Shown here piece after piece: positions 1 to 10,293 of a DNA stretch of 64,000 nt. The DNA is taken from positions 1,063,569-1,127,568 of the forward strand of contig NZ_MSCP01000002.1 in assembly GCF_002954715.1 (NCBI RefSeq), in the 5' to 3' direction. The notes beneath the pieces are model-generated. The model ran no database searches. It saw only the letters and a program-made list of their open reading frames with translations, and was not told the DNA's origin. The position numbers and the translations under genes were made by a program. How positions within the stretch are numbered: the first letter of the stretch is position 1; the number at the start of each line of letters is the position of its first letter. The DNA comes from Aliivibrio sifiae. GTDB lineage: Bacteria; Pseudomonadota; Gammaproteobacteria; Enterobacterales; Vibrionaceae.

Positions 1-1188
1 CTCGAACCTAACTTTGCCGTCGCATTATTTACGGCAACAGAGAAAGTCGCTGTAACCCCAATTTTATCACCTGTTTTACCCGATGTCGGGTTTGATACCA
101 CGGACGTTAACGTTGGTTTCTCAGTCGAGAGTTGAGCTGTCGTTGTCGCCTCTTTTGCTGCGATGTTATGTTGGTTTGAGCCTGTTGCTTTTACGGTAAT
201 CGTGCCATCCGTCCAACTGCTTAAATTAGCGCTAGCAGCGGTCCAGTTTCCATCACTGTCCACTGTCGCGGTTACTGTAGGGAGCGGCGAACTATCTTTT
301 GAATTACTAAACGCGATCGTGACCTCTTTACCTGCCTCAAAACGTGTCGTTGTTCCGCTAATGATAAGATTGGCCGCGTCAGTTTCGTTAATCACTCCAC
401 CTGTAATTGGGGTGATCGTAATTGAAGGGGTTAAGTATACTGAGCCAGTGGTGATAGGATCACCAAGGTTACCATTAGTATCACTGAACCCTTGAACCCT
501 ATAAGTAAACTCAGTATCTGCTGCCGATGAACTTGGAATGTCCACCTCACCTACCCAGACCGCAGTATCTTGACCTGACGTCCACACTACATCACTCGAA
601 CCTAACTTTGCCGTTGCATTACTAACTGCAACAGAGAAAGTCGCCGTAACTTCAATATTATCGCCTGTTTTCCCTGATGTCGGATTTGATACCACGGACG
701 TTAACGTTGGTTTCTCGGTCGAAAGTTGAGCTGTCGTTTTCGCCTCTTTTGCTGCAATGTTATGTTGGTTTGAGCCTGTTGCTTTTACGGTAATCGTGCC
801 ATCCGTCCAACTGCTTAAATTAGCGCTCGCAGCTGTCCAGTTTCCATCACTGTCCACTGTCGCGGTTACTGTAGGGAGCGACGAGCTATCTTTTGAATTA
901 CTAAATGCAACAGTGATCTCTTTACCTACATCAAAACGCGTAGTTGTGCCGCTAATAGCAACATTACTTGCATCACTCTCGTTAATCACGCCACCAGTAA
1001 TTGGAGTTACCGTAATTGAAGGGGTTAAGTACAACACACCACTATTATCTGCTTCACCAACATTTCCGTAGGTATCTGTGAATTCAGAAACCATTAAAAT
1101 TAATCGATCATCTGAACTAGCAGGAACAACAACGTTACCTACCCATTTATCAGAACCTTGACCTGAAATCCAACTAACTGGTGCAGTT
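1..1188 (-). repeat. 594-bp in-frame tandem repeat (two copies, continuing left)
   Basis: The sequence from position 1 (ctcgaacctaactttgccgt) recurs at 595, and the two 594-bp units stay in phase with long identical stretches (for example 166-226 against 760-820). 594 bp is 198 codons, so each unit encodes two Ig-like domains. Differences are mostly third-base changes plus a few clustered replacements. A more diverged domain follows at ~1189-1620. The array touches the window edge, so the true copy number is unknown. Confidence 0.9.
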
Positions 1189-4100
1189 AATAAAGTCGCT
1201 TTAACATCGGAAACACTAGCTGAAAAATCAACTTTCACTTCTACCGATTTTAGATTATCGGCATGTATCGGATTAAAAACGGTATTTGAAACCGTAGGTA
1301 ATACGCCTTTAATCGCAATATCTCCTGTTGCAGCATTACCATCTACTGTAATAGTACTTGTGTAACTTCCTTCTGCTACTGAAATCGTTACCGTTTTATT
1401 CTCCCCTTTTGGAGCTGTATAAATAGCAGTCCAACTTTGAGCGGGACCTGCTGTCCAAGTTGACATATCTAATGTTCCTGTAGCGCCTGAGTCACTAGCA
1501 CTCAATACAACATCATCCTTAGTAAAGCCGATCACATCCTCACTAAAGCTGAAAGTTATCGTTGAGGTAGCTTCTGAGCCTAAATCGTTGTGACTACTCG
1601 TAATCGTTAATTCAGGGACGGTTGCTTCAGCTACTTCAATAGATCCTGTATTACTATTTTCTTGATTAATAAAGTCCGTTGCTTTTACTGTTGCGACATA
1701 CGTTCCTGCTGGCACCGAATAATGGAAAACATAAGGTTCACCCACTACGCTCGGTTTAGTCATGGAAGTTGGTGAATAAGATTTAGAATTAAACGTCACC
1801 GTTGATACTATGCTGTTTTGATTTAAATTCGCATCTTGTATTACTGACTTAACATCAAATTTATATAAATCATTCGTTGGTAAAGGCGTTATTTGTTCTC
1901 CACTAATTGCACCTATAGTTGGAGCTGAGAAATCAACATAAGTTGTTGCACCACTCGCACCAAAATCCATACTTTCATAAGTAAAGCTCGCAATATCACG
2001 ACCAATACTATCAATCGCAACCAGTGTTAACGTATATTCACCTTGTTGATTGTCATTAAATATAAACTGGCTAGAACCGGAATTTCCAACAAAATCTCCG
2101 GCTTCAGAAATGGTTTCGCTACCATTGGTTAACGTTAACGTAAAGCCTGTCATCTTAATCGATTCTGTCGGTACCGATTTAATAGTGAAATCCTGAAGAC
2201 GTTCTTTTAATGCTACTTTATTACCTAGTAACTCTGAGTTACCTCCCATCTCTAAAGTTAACACTGGTTTACGTAGGTCAATAGCTATTGACTTATAAAT
2301 GCTCAAACCAACATTATCTTTCGCTGTAATTTGGACAGAAATAATATCTTTATCTTTAATTTGATTTTTATCTACATCAATATAATTAAAGTCAGCCGTT
2401 TTTGTTTCGTCAAAATTAATATCTGATATTTGATACATAACGTTATTTAAACCGCTACCTGAAATATTGTCCGCTATATCAAACGTTAAACGAACTTTAT
2501 CAGCACTATCACCAGATGATAATTGGTAAGTATCTCCAATGGTTGGGGCCACATTATCTAACAATACCAATCTTGAACTAGGTGCAGTATTTGCCCAAAC
2601 ATCGGTTGCAACTAAGTTAATATTTACATTATCTAGCGCATAATCATCAGGTAACTGCCCTGTAAATGTAGAACATTTTGCATCAGCATCATCGGCACAA
2701 ACTATAAGATTTTCAAAATTATTTACATCATTATTCAATGAGTAAATATCACCAGCAACAGAAACTGTTACATCATACAAATTTGACTCTTTAAATAGCT
2801 TAACTCTAAAATCAAAAGTAATTTCTTTACCATTAATATACTGATTATCAACAAGATTAGTTATCTCAGTAGTAAAATCACCAGTTGGAATTATTAATTC
2901 AAACTTCCTATCATTATTAGGTATCGTATTTCCAGCATTATCAATAACATTAGGTGATGAAACATAATGTGTAGTGTCAATTCTTCGAATTAACTTAACG
3001 TAATCCTCCTTATACTTACAACTGACAAGAGAGCTATTACCTGTCGATTTCTCGCATGTAACCGGATCAAATGTTACCCCATTAGCGACTAATTTAGGCA
3101 ATTCAGTTAAATCTAAATTTGAGTCTAAGTCGATATAATCGATATTAAGCTGTAACTTCTTAACTTCAGGCTCCCCTTCAAAAATAACTTCTGAAGACTG
3201 TAAAGCGTAGCCCGTCTTGTCTTTCACATACGGAATATATGGCGCTTCTACATCTACCATTTTGAAACTGAATTTCTGGATTTTTTCAGCCGCATTTGTT
3301 CCTACAGTTTTAGTTATTAAAACTGGGTTATCTAAGAAATTCTTATCTAAAGTGATGCTACATTCTGGATTTTTAGGTTCATTGTAAATTTTATAATATG
3401 TTTTATCTGCAGGCACACCTTCATCGATATAGTTTTCTCTAACCCAACATTCAAGCGTTTTAATTCCAGCTTCATTTACTTTTTCAAACTCAACATTCAG
3501 ATCTTTATTTGATATATGTGAAACAAAGTTTATAGGTTTAGTAATACTTAACTCCACGCCTTCCGTCTGAACCATTAATGTTGGATTTATCTCTGATTTA
3601 AGTACTTCACTCTCTTTATTTGCTTTTGTATTGTTTGTTATCGTTGCTGAAATAAGATAAGTTCCATCAACATTAGGGCTTAACGTCGCTTCCCATACTT
3701 TAGGATCAACTGTTTGAGAAAAGTTAATAGTATTACTTCCTGCGACACCTTCTAATGTATAACTACTAATGACGGATGCAATGCCACTCTTATCTTCTAT
3801 CTTTAAGATCAACTTAATGTCTTTTTTTTCTGTTGCTATATTGTTTTCAATAGCTGCACCGTCACTATAAGTCATCGAAAACTCAGTCAACGGTATCGCT
3901 TCATTAACCTTTACAACAAATGGAACTTGAGTGCTTTCGTTACCTCGAACGTCCTTAGCCAATATTTTTAAATTCACCTCATCTGAACCATTTGGTGCAT
4001 TTAATATAATTGCGTTTGGTTCACTTACTGTTGGGGAATTGCCAGAATCGCCCTCTGCAGGTTCACTGCCTGTATAAACCCAATATTTAACAGTACCTTG

Positions 4101-7100
4101 ACTTACTCCAGAAGCAGAAACATCCCCTGTTAAACTTAAATCTAATGCATTAAGATTGAAGATATAGTTAGCTCTATAATATTCAGAAGAAGAATAATTA
4201 GTTAACGCAATGGACGGGCCTTCAATATCGTAAATCATTCCAATTTTATTTGTATTCTTTGTAAAACCAAATTCGTCTGACGCCTCTACAATAAGGTCAA
4301 CAAGATTACTTTCAGTATCAAGTTGTATACGGGCTGTTTCTTCATTTTTTAATGAGATTTGAAATGGGTTTTCAGGGCTCTCTACTGAAATATTCTCTTT
4401 AAGAGAAACTCTTGTACCATCGTTTTTTTCTTGAAAAACAGAAAGATTAGCCACTGCAGAGTCATCACTAACTCTAGTTATCTTAATATCAAAATTACGC
4501 CCCATAACGTTGTTACCATTCGATAACATATCAGCTAGCGGCGGTGATGTAAGTAAAATATCTGGTCCATTTTTATCGACTTTAAACGTATGTGTACCTT
4601 CCCCACTATTACTAGGGAAAGCAGCATTAATTGCCGTTACTTTAAATTGATTATCAACGCCATGCGTAAAATGCTCCGCCACAAGTTGCACTTCATAATT
4701 AGGCGCGGTTCCTGTTAAATAAGCAGGGTAATCATTGCAAGGCTCACCTTTTCCAACAGAGCATTCAACAACGTCAACCCAACTTGAACCAGGTCTATTT
4801 AACTTAATTTTAATGTCTTTTGCTGCACTTAATGATCCCCAGAGGATCACTCCATTAGGGTTCCATTTTTGGTTCCCACCTAAAAATTTAGCACTGGTCC
4901 CCGTTGTTACTTCTGGCGCAGAAGAGTCGATGTTTAAAACATACTTAGGGGCATCCATATCTTGGGCTCTTACGCGGTTTCCTAATAAATCTTCGCCTTC
5001 TAATGCAAAGCTCCATTCACCATCATCAAGATCAATTACGGTATCTGAATCATCAGTACATACCGTAGATTTGCATAAAGAAATGACAAACTGCTGATCT
5101 GTATTTATATAAAAATCATCTTTACCAAGAGTTTTCTTTATTGCCCCTTTTGTCAGTACAACTTGACGAACATTAATAAGATCGCCAACAACGTCGCTGA
5201 CAAGGAATGTTAGGTTTAGCTTTGTATTCAAATTTAAATACGTATTCTCATCGTATTCTGGGTCGGCTAAACCATAAAAAGGCGCTCGATACTCAAATTC
5301 TGGAGCCTTATTATCAACAATAAACATATCTGCATAAGGTGCAGAGGTGTAACCGTAATCATTTTGATGGATATCTGAAACACTCACATCTAAATCAAAT
5401 GACTTAATGTCAGCGTACTCTGTTGATGCTGAATTAAAGACAAATACATAATTTTGATCAAACTGGCTGTTTCCAGAACTTGGTGTAAATGTCATTCCAG
5501 GAATTACAGTATTAACTCCGTTAGCATTAGTCCAAGAAGGAGAAAGAACTAATGGTCGCTCTGCATTTGATTCATCGATCCCTGATGGATCTTTAAGATT
5601 CAATTCTGCTGTAATTTCACCAGAGATATACCATGTATTACCTTTTTTAAACGATTTACCAATGCTATCAACCGTTGGATTCATTGTTACATTTGGTGGC
5701 AATATATCAATTGATACTCCTGAATCACTAAACAGATTTTCCCCATTCAAAACAGGGTTAGCTGTTGCATATTGATCAGCATAAGCCATCGCTATACTTT
5801 CTTCGATACCTAAAGTTTTCAGATACTTATAGTAAATATTAGCTAAATCAGCACGATAGGTATCTTCTGATAAGGAATAGTTCCCTAATGTTATTGTTGA
5901 ACCGTCTAACCCTTTACCATCAGGTTTTCCATCTGAAGAAAAATCTCCATAAAATGCTTTTGAAAAATCAACGCTATCATCAATCGCACTTTTATCGGAT
6001 AAAATCATCAAAGATTCAAGTAAATAGCGATGTTGATAGCTTAAACTAGGGTTTGTTGGTGTATTAGATTCAATCTCTTCATTCGTGGCATAAGGAGTAA
6101 CTACAGGATTAAATCCAAAAAATGATTTACCTTCTGTCAGCATTTTATTCACTGACGCTAATGTCTCTTTAGCTTTTTCTTTTGATTTATTCGGTTCTAA
6201 ATTCCATAAATAATCAAAGAAACCACTCTGATAAACGGCCAGCTCTGTTATGTATAAATTTTGGCTTTCCGTCAAAAGAACATGCGCAGAGAAACCAGAA
6301 CCTGCATTTAATTCAACCGTTTGTTTTTCCTTACGGCTCCATTGGTTATAAAAAGTTGAACTTGAACGACTCGAAAGAGTGACTTTAATGACTTCGCCTA
6401 TGTATTCAGAACTAATAGAACAACTCGATACATCCAGTGCAAATTGGCCAGGGTCAGAAACCATAGGATCTTGCGCTGTAGTACAAGTTGCAATGAGTTG
6501 TGGAGAACCATTATCAGCATAGATTTCAAAGCTTGCCGTCGCATTAACAAACGGAGTAATCACATTCACTTCAGGCAAGTTAAAACTACTTCGTAACTCT
6601 GTAATCCATGGGTCAGAAGTATTGGTTGAGGCATCTTTTGTTGTAAGGGTAATTTCTTGTATGTGCTTTTCATTGATCGAAGTAAAACCCTCACCAAAAA
6701 TTTCTTTAGTAAAAGGGATATAATAAATAACTTCTTTTGCGTAACCATTTTCATCAAAAGAGATGGTTTCATGTGGGATTGTATTTGGCATTGTGCTATT
6801 TACACTAAACGTTTCCGAAGCAGAATTTTGGCCATCTTCCGTCGCAGTATAGCTCACGTTCAGAACAAGTAATTCTGCCGACGTACCTAAATTAGTACCT
6901 GGAGAACTGGCATCGGCAGGGTCTGTTACTTTTACTTTTATGTATGGGATTTGGTTAGTATCTAACACTGCTTTGTTAAAATTTTCAAAATCAATGGTTG
7001 GGTGCATCGCCAATAAACCATCTTTGGCATATCCATATTGGATATTTAAAAATTTATTTGCTTGATCAATGTTTGAAAACGAACTGGAGTTATAAGGCTC

Positions 7101-8834
7101 TGTCACCTCTTGTCTTACGTTATTCACAATTTGAATAAAGTTCATTGCTGCATCTGGATAAGACACCGATTGAGTAGGCTTTATGATGTCTGATAATACT
7201 TCATGTACAAATGAACCATTATTCCCAATCGCATCAACCGCTGAAATAGTGAATTGCGTAATTGAACTGACAAACAACTCTTTTTCATAATTTTTCTGAA
7301 ATGAACATTCATAGCCATTAGCAGTATTATAAGGAGTACAGTTAAGAATTTCTGGCGTTCCCCCATTAAAGCTAACGGTAAGAGTACCAATATTAGCTGA
7401 ATCTTCTTTGACATAGCCTTCTAATAAATACGGAGTACCGATAGTAGGATTAAATGTTGTTGGTGAGGTAACCTCTATCACAGGGGCTTTATTATCCCAA
7501 GTAAATGAGATCTCTGTTGGGGTTATATTTTTATTTCCTACAATATCTTCAGCATAAATAAGCAATTTTGCTTCTACAATAGAATCACTAACTTGATCCA
7601 AATTGAGGGTATTAACCTGAACAAACGCTTCAGACTCTCTTTCGCCTTCTTTTAGCGATGAAAGATCAAATTGACAATACCCCTCTCCAAAATCACCTTC
7701 AGGACAAGCAAACTCTACTGACCAACCATTGCTATCTTTGTATTGAAGATAAGCTTCCGCTCCTTTTAAACCAACATTATCTTGCAATAATAGATCTATT
7801 GTATCTACCTTAGCCAAGATATCTGAATCTGTTCTTTTCGTTGTAGGAACTTCATCATCAATTGGAGTCTCATTTCGAGGAGGGACAATTCCGATAGGAT
7901 CTGTTGAGGTACCAAAACTGTTAATTCTAGCTGCAAAAGGTTCGTAATCTTTAGGATTAGTACCTGATACATTTAACAAAGAACTATTCACCGTGATCAA
8001 CAAGTGTTGAGCTAAATTATTAGAATACATTTCACTTGTTACAGGTTCTTTACCAAAAGAGATCCCTTTTATCAATCCACTAATACTGTCTATTTCAAGC
8101 CCATCAAGTAACCCGTCAGCAGCAATATCACGATAAGAAAGCTCAGCAAGAGTAAAAGAAGTATAGATATCATCGTCTTCTTCAGCCGAGTATTTTTTAG
8201 AAAGATCTAAAGCATAAGAAGAATAAGCCGTTAAATAAGCACCGTATTTATGACCATCACTAACATAAGCACTTTGACCACGGCGCACAATATCAATAGG
8301 TTCAACTGTGTGAACATCAAATCCATACATATTACTAATCGTTGTGTTAGCGGTGTTAATTGCACTTGCCGCATCGCGCCCTTGTATTTCAATATAATAA
8401 TCCGCCAGCCCCTTAGCTACCAAAGATAAAGGAGTAAGCATCACTTTGTTAGTCTTATTTTCATTAAAGTAGACTGTTGCTTCGAACTTTAATGTCTTAC
8501 CACCGCCTTCGTAAACCACTTTACCTGTAGATGGATCTGTATATGCGCCCCCTTGCGCTTGAACCAAAATAGGCATGGAACCGCTATTAATCTCAATGGA
8601 ATACTCACCAGCAGATGACGTTGTTGTCTCCCCTAGTTTTTTACCCATTAGTCCATTTGCATATTCCCATATAACAACTCTAGCACCCGCAATTGGCGCA
8701 TCGAATAAAATACCAGAAACGGGTGTGGTCTTTCTTTCTGGAGGAGAAGTATCACTACTCTCTCCACCACAAGAACTAATAAGAAATAGGAATAGAGTAC
8801 TAATAAGTAATTTAAATAATCGATTAAGACACAT
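1..8834 (-). CDS. Giant Ig-like repeat lipoprotein (3' end outside window)
   Basis: One frame stays open from an ATG at 8834 to the left edge, giving about 2944 codons without the C-terminus; I spot-checked the frame at several places. The N-terminus is a lipoprotein signal (MCLNRLFKLLISTLFLFL) with lipobox ISSC followed by GGES, so it is probably an outer-membrane-anchored exported protein. Residues ~35-100 (TTPVSGILFDAPIAGARV) resemble a carboxypeptidase-regulatory-like beta sandwich. The rest is a long series of Thr/Ser/Asp-rich Ig-like domains with scattered Cys pairs. Residues ~2549-2944 are two near-identical 198-residue units ending in the SVVSNPTSGKTGD type of sequence. Such proteins act as surface adhesins or stalks; that role is inferred. 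No good Shine-Dalgarno precedes the ATG. It is divergent from the M23 gene. What carries the far end is not visible. Confidence 0.85.
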   Translation of the reverse strand, partial: MCLNRLFKLLISTLFLFLISSCGGESSDTSPPERKTTPVSGILFDAPIAGARVVIWEYANGLMGKKLGETTTSSAGEYSIEINSGSMPILVQAQGGAYTDPSTGKVVYEGGGKTLKFEATVYFNENKTNKVMLTPLSLVAKGLADYYIEIQGRDAASAINTANTTISNMYGFDVHTVEPIDIVRRGQSAYVSDGHKYGAYLTAYSSYALDLSKKYSAEEDDDIYTSFTLAELSYRDIAADGLLDGLEIDSISGLIKGISFGKEPVTSEMYSNNLAQHLLITVNSSLLNVSGTNPKDYEPFAARINSFGTSTDPIGIVPPRNETPIDDEVPTTKRTDSDILAKVDTIDLLLQDNVGLKGAEAYLQYKDSNGWSVEFACPEGDFGEGYCQFDLSSLKEGERESEAFVQVNTLNLDQVSDSIVEAKLLIYAEDIVGNKNITPTEISFTWDNKAPVIEVTSPTTFNPTIGTPYLLEGYVKEDSANIGTLTVSFNGGTPEILNCTPYNTANGYECSFQKNYEKELFVSSITQFTISAVDAIGNNGSFVHEVLSDIIKPTQSVSYPDAAMNFIQIVNNVRQEVTEPYNSSSFSNIDQANKFLNIQYGYAKDGLLAMHPTIDFENFNKAVLDTNQIPYIKVKVTDPADASSPGTNLGTSAELLVLNVSYTATEDGQNSASETFSVNSTMPNTIPHETISFDENGYAKEVIYYIPFTKEIFGEGFTSINEKHIQEITLTTKDASTNTSDPWITELRSSFNLPEVNVITPFVNATASFEIYADNGSPQLIATCTTAQDPMVSDPGQFALDVSSCSISSEYIGEVIKVTLSSRSSSTFYNQWSRKEKQTVELNAGSGFSAHVLLTESQNLYITELAVYQSGFFDYLWNLEPNKSKEKAKETLASVNKMLTEGKSFFGFNPVVTPYATNEEIESNTPTNPSLSYQHRYLLESLMILSDKSAIDDSVDFSKAFYGDFSSDGKPDGKGLDGSTITLGNYSLSEDTYRADLANIYYKYLKTLGIEESIAMAYADQYATANPVLNGENLFSDSGVSIDILPPNVTMNPTVDSIGKSFKKGNTWYISGEITAELNLKDPSGIDESNAERPLVLSPSWTNANGVNTVIPGMTFTPSSGNSQFDQNYVFVFNSASTEYADIKSFDLDVSVSDIHQNDYGYTSAPYADMFIVDNKAPEFEYRAPFYGLADPEYDENTYLNLNTKLNLTFLVSDVVGDLINVRQVVLTKGAIKKTLGKDDFYINTDQQFVISLCKSTVCTDDSDTVIDLDDGEWSFALEGEDLLGNRVRAQDMDAPKYVLNIDSSAPEVTTGTSAKFLGGNQKWNPNGVILWGSLSAAKDIKIKLNRPGSSWVDVVECSVGKGEPCNDYPAYLTGTAPNYEVQLVAEHFTHGVDNQFKVTAINAAFPSNSGEGTHTFKVDKNGPDILLTSPPLADMLSNGNNVMGRNFDIKITRVSDDSAVANLSVFQEKNDGTRVSLKENISVESPENPFQISLKNEETARIQLDTESNLVDLIVEASDEFGFTKNTNKIGMIYDIEGPSIALTNYSSSEYYRANYIFNLNALDLSLTGDVSASGVSQGTVKYWVYTGSEPAEGDSGNSPTVSEPNAIILNAPNGSDEVNLKILAKDVRGNESTQVPFVVKVNEAIPLTEFSMTYSDGAAIENNIATEKKDIKLILKIEDKSGIASVISSYTLEGVAGSNTINFSQTVDPKVWEATLSPNVDGTYLISATITNNTKANKESEVLKSEINPTLMVQTEGVELSITKPINFVSHISNKDLNVEFEKVNEAGIKTLECWVRENYIDEGVPADKTYYKIYNEPKNPECSITLDKNFLDNPVLITKTVGTNAAEKIQKFSFKMVDVEAPYIPYVKDKTGYALQSSEVIFEGEPEVKKLQLNIDYIDLDSNLDLTELPKLVANGVTFDPVTCEKSTGNSSLVSCKYKEDYVKLIRRIDTTHYVSSPNVIDNAGNTIPNNDRKFELIIPTGDFTTEITNLVDNQYINGKEITFDFRVKLFKESNLYDVTVSVAGDIYSLNNDVNNFENLIVCADDADAKCSTFTGQLPDDYALDNVNINLVATDVWANTAPSSRLVLLDNVAPTIGDTYQLSSGDSADKVRLTFDIADNISGSGLNNVMYQISDINFDETKTADFNYIDVDKNQIKDKDIISVQITAKDNVGLSIYKSIAIDLRKPVLTLEMGGNSELLGNKVALKERLQDFTIKSVPTESIKMTGFTLTLTNGSETISEAGDFVGNSGSSQFIFNDNQQGEYTLTLVAIDSIGRDIASFTYESMDFGASGATTYVDFSAPTIGAISGEQITPLPTNDLYKFDVKSVIQDANLNQNSIVSTVTFNSKSYSPTSMTKPSVVGEPYVFHYSVPAGTYVATVKATDFINQENSNTGSIEVAEATVPELTITSSHNDLGSEATSTITFSFSEDVIGFTKDDVVLSASDSGATGTLDMSTWTAGPAQSWTAIYTAPKGENKTVTISVAEGSYTSTITVDGNAATGDIAIKGVLPTVSNTVFNPIHADNLKSVEVKVDFSASVSDVKATLLTAPVSWISGQGSDKWVGNVVVPASSDDRLILMVSEFTDTYGNVGEADNSGVLYLTPSITVTPITGGVINESDASNVAISGTTTRFDVGKEITVAFSNSKDSSSLPTVTATVDSDGNWTAASANLSSWTDGTITVKATGSNQHNIAAKEAKTTAQLSTEKPTLTSVVSNPTSGKTGDNIEVTATFSVAVSNATAKLGSSDVVWTSGQDTAVWVGEVDIPSSSAADTEFTYRVQGFSDTNGNLGDPITTGSVYLTPSITITPITGGVINETDAANLIISGTTTRFEAGKEVTIAFSNSKDSSPLPTVTATVDSDGNWTAASANLSSWTDGTITVKATGSNQHNIAAKEATTTAQLSTEKPTLTSVVSNPTSGKTGDKIGVTATFSVAVNNATAKLGS

Positions 8835-9081
8835 AATGCTGATTTTTATTAATAAGGGGGATATTTGGAGGCATTATATTTGCTGTTCTTAAAATAACAA
8901 CGTGTCGATAAGAATGGCAATATAGTTAAAATAACTATCAATTCAGGCAAAATACCTATTGCATTAACATTGAATTACTAACAATAATTTCAAAACCTTT
9001 ATATATCGCCTAAATAAAGCCTATTTATCTTTAAAATAAATGGTGTAGAATCGTGAAATCAGCATATTAAAAGTCAATTCT

Positions 9082-9903
9082 ATGAAGTCTAAATATTTTA
9101 CATTCATTTTTATCAATCTATTTATACTTATGTCTGGCTTTTACTTTATCTATAATTCATCTAAAACAAACCAAAAAGTAATACCTGTATCTCAAATACA
9201 TCTAACTACTCACGTTAAAAAAATAGAGCGTGTTTTTTCTGGTGAGATCACGACTTCCTTTTTTAGCTCAGCGTTAAACAGTGGTTTATCTGTAGAGCAT
9301 ATTCTTACGTTAACTGAATCACTTAAATATAGCATTAATTTTGTAAGAGGTATTCGGCATGGAGATAAATTTAAAGTCATTCTAAATAATGAAGCAACAA
9401 AAATAGACACATTAATCCTTCAATCATCAAATCAAATACTTATAGCAAAAACAGATATAAATGGTGTGTTTCACGACCAAAATGGGGTTAATTTAAGCAA
9501 TAACGACATCATCAGCCCTTTAAAGAAGCATTACGCTGTAAGCTCTCACTTCTCAAATCATCGAACTCACCCAATACTCAAACGAATTCAACCACATTTA
9601 GGAACAGATTTTAAGACACCTATTGGAACGCCCACTTACGCTATTAACAAAGGTATCATTATAACCTCAACGTTCCACCCTCTTGCTGGTAATTACATTG
9701 TTATACAGCATGCTAATTCAATTAAGACGAGATACCTCCACCTTAATAACAGAATGGTCAATAAGGGGGATATTGTATATAAGGGACAAAAAATTGGATT
9801 AACCGGTAACACTGGTAGAACCACAGGACCTCATTTACATTTTGAATACTTAAAAGACAACATTCCTATAAACTTTGAAAAAATACAAAAAAAGAGTATT
9901 TGA
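9082..9903 (+). CDS. M23/LytM-family murein endopeptidase
   Basis: A 273-residue protein with an N-terminal membrane anchor or uncleaved signal (residues ~5-25, FTFIFINLFILMSGFYFIY). It then has a region like the second N-terminal domain of MepM/Csd3-type peptidases (residues ~52-105, including FVRGIRHGDKFKV) and a C-terminal LytM domain (~150-262). The zinc ligands are visible: H172 and D176 in HLGTDF, H251 and H253 in HLHFEY, with H220 in RYLHL as the catalytic-site histidine. The motif GNTGRTTGPHLHF is typical of DD-endopeptidases that cut peptidoglycan cross-links in the periplasm. It is shorter than MepM (~440) and has no LysM domain. It sits between the giant lipoprotein (divergent) and the tssM operon (same strand, ~390 bp away), so it could open the wall for T6SS assembly; that link is inferred from position only. 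Confidence 0.88.
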   Translation: MKSKYFTFIFINLFILMSGFYFIYNSSKTNQKVIPVSQIHLTTHVKKIERVFSGEITTSFFSSALNSGLSVEHILTLTESLKYSINFVRGIRHGDKFKVILNNEATKIDTLILQSSNQILIAKTDINGVFHDQNGVNLSNNDIISPLKKHYAVSSHFSNHRTHPILKRIQPHLGTDFKTPIGTPTYAINKGIIITSTFHPLAGNYIVIQHANSIKTRYLHLNNRMVNKGDIVYKGQKIGLTGNTGRTTGPHLHFEYLKDNIPINFEKIQKKSI

Positions 9904-10293
9904 CATAACCATGATAAAAGTAAATATACAAAATACAGATAATAATTAGTGCCAAAAATTAACCACAACTATCATATTTAAGACGAGATATTTAGCTAGA
10001 AAATGAATTGCAAATACACATACATCGAGACAACTACAAATAAAATCAATTATCTCAAATAAGGGACAAAAACATAATTAATGTAAATATTAATAGTGGT
10101 ACACATTGGTTTTGTGCGGGTATTATGTGAACTAAGATCACATTTGCACGATATGCGTAGAAAAAAATTATTTTTTTATATTCATTTTATATTTTAGTAG
10201 TACAATCCGTCATATTATATAAAGGCACATAAAACATAATAATACATGACCACATGTAGATAATTGTTATTCGCTAGGTTGGAAAAAAAACTC
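9904..10293. other. Intergenic region upstream of the VasL-tssM operon
   Basis: 390 bp, very AT-rich, no credible ORF. It contains the inverted repeat at 10125-10143, a TTGCAC at 10144-10149 with weak AT-rich -10 candidates after it, and a TATTATATAA stretch near 10213. No sigma-54 GG-N10-GC pair was found on the + strand. A promoter for the vasL-tssM-lrp run must lie here, but I cannot fix its -10. Confidence 0.5.
10125..10143. promoter_or_regulatory. Inverted repeat ATGTGA-N7-TCACAT, possible operator
   Basis: Perfect 6-bp arms ATGTGA (10125-10130) and TCACAT (10138-10143) around ACTAAGA. The arms are those of a CRP site, but the spacing between TGTGA and TCACA is 7 rather than the usual 6, so CRP binding is doubtful. 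It lies ~150 bp upstream of the VasL-like start and directly abuts a TTGCAC -35-like hexamer, a sensible place for an activator. Confidence 0.35.

Noticed and set aside
163..1071. Two similar open frames of 104-110 codons on the + strand (163-495, 757-1071)
   Set aside because: They are antisense to the 594-bp repeat of the giant lipoprotein gene, which is open through both; their likeness comes from the repeat.
4735..7414. Several 60-120 codon frames on either strand inside 4735-7414
   Set aside because: The giant gene is continuous here and has the compositional pattern of Ig domains; the small frames have no ribosome sites or recognisable products.
8851..9775. A 15-bp identity (aataagggggatatt) at ~8851 and ~9760
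   Set aside because: One copy encodes NKGDI of the LytM domain, the other is in the divergent leader; a single short match in AT-rich DNA without further similarity.
10125..10143. A CRP site
   Set aside because: Arms fit but the spacer between TGTGA and TCACA is 7 bases instead of 6; kept only as an unassigned inverted repeat.
10096..10230. Sigma-54 promoter for vasL-tssM (TGGTAC at ~10097, GGCAC near 10224)
   Set aside because: Neither has GC at the required distance from GG.
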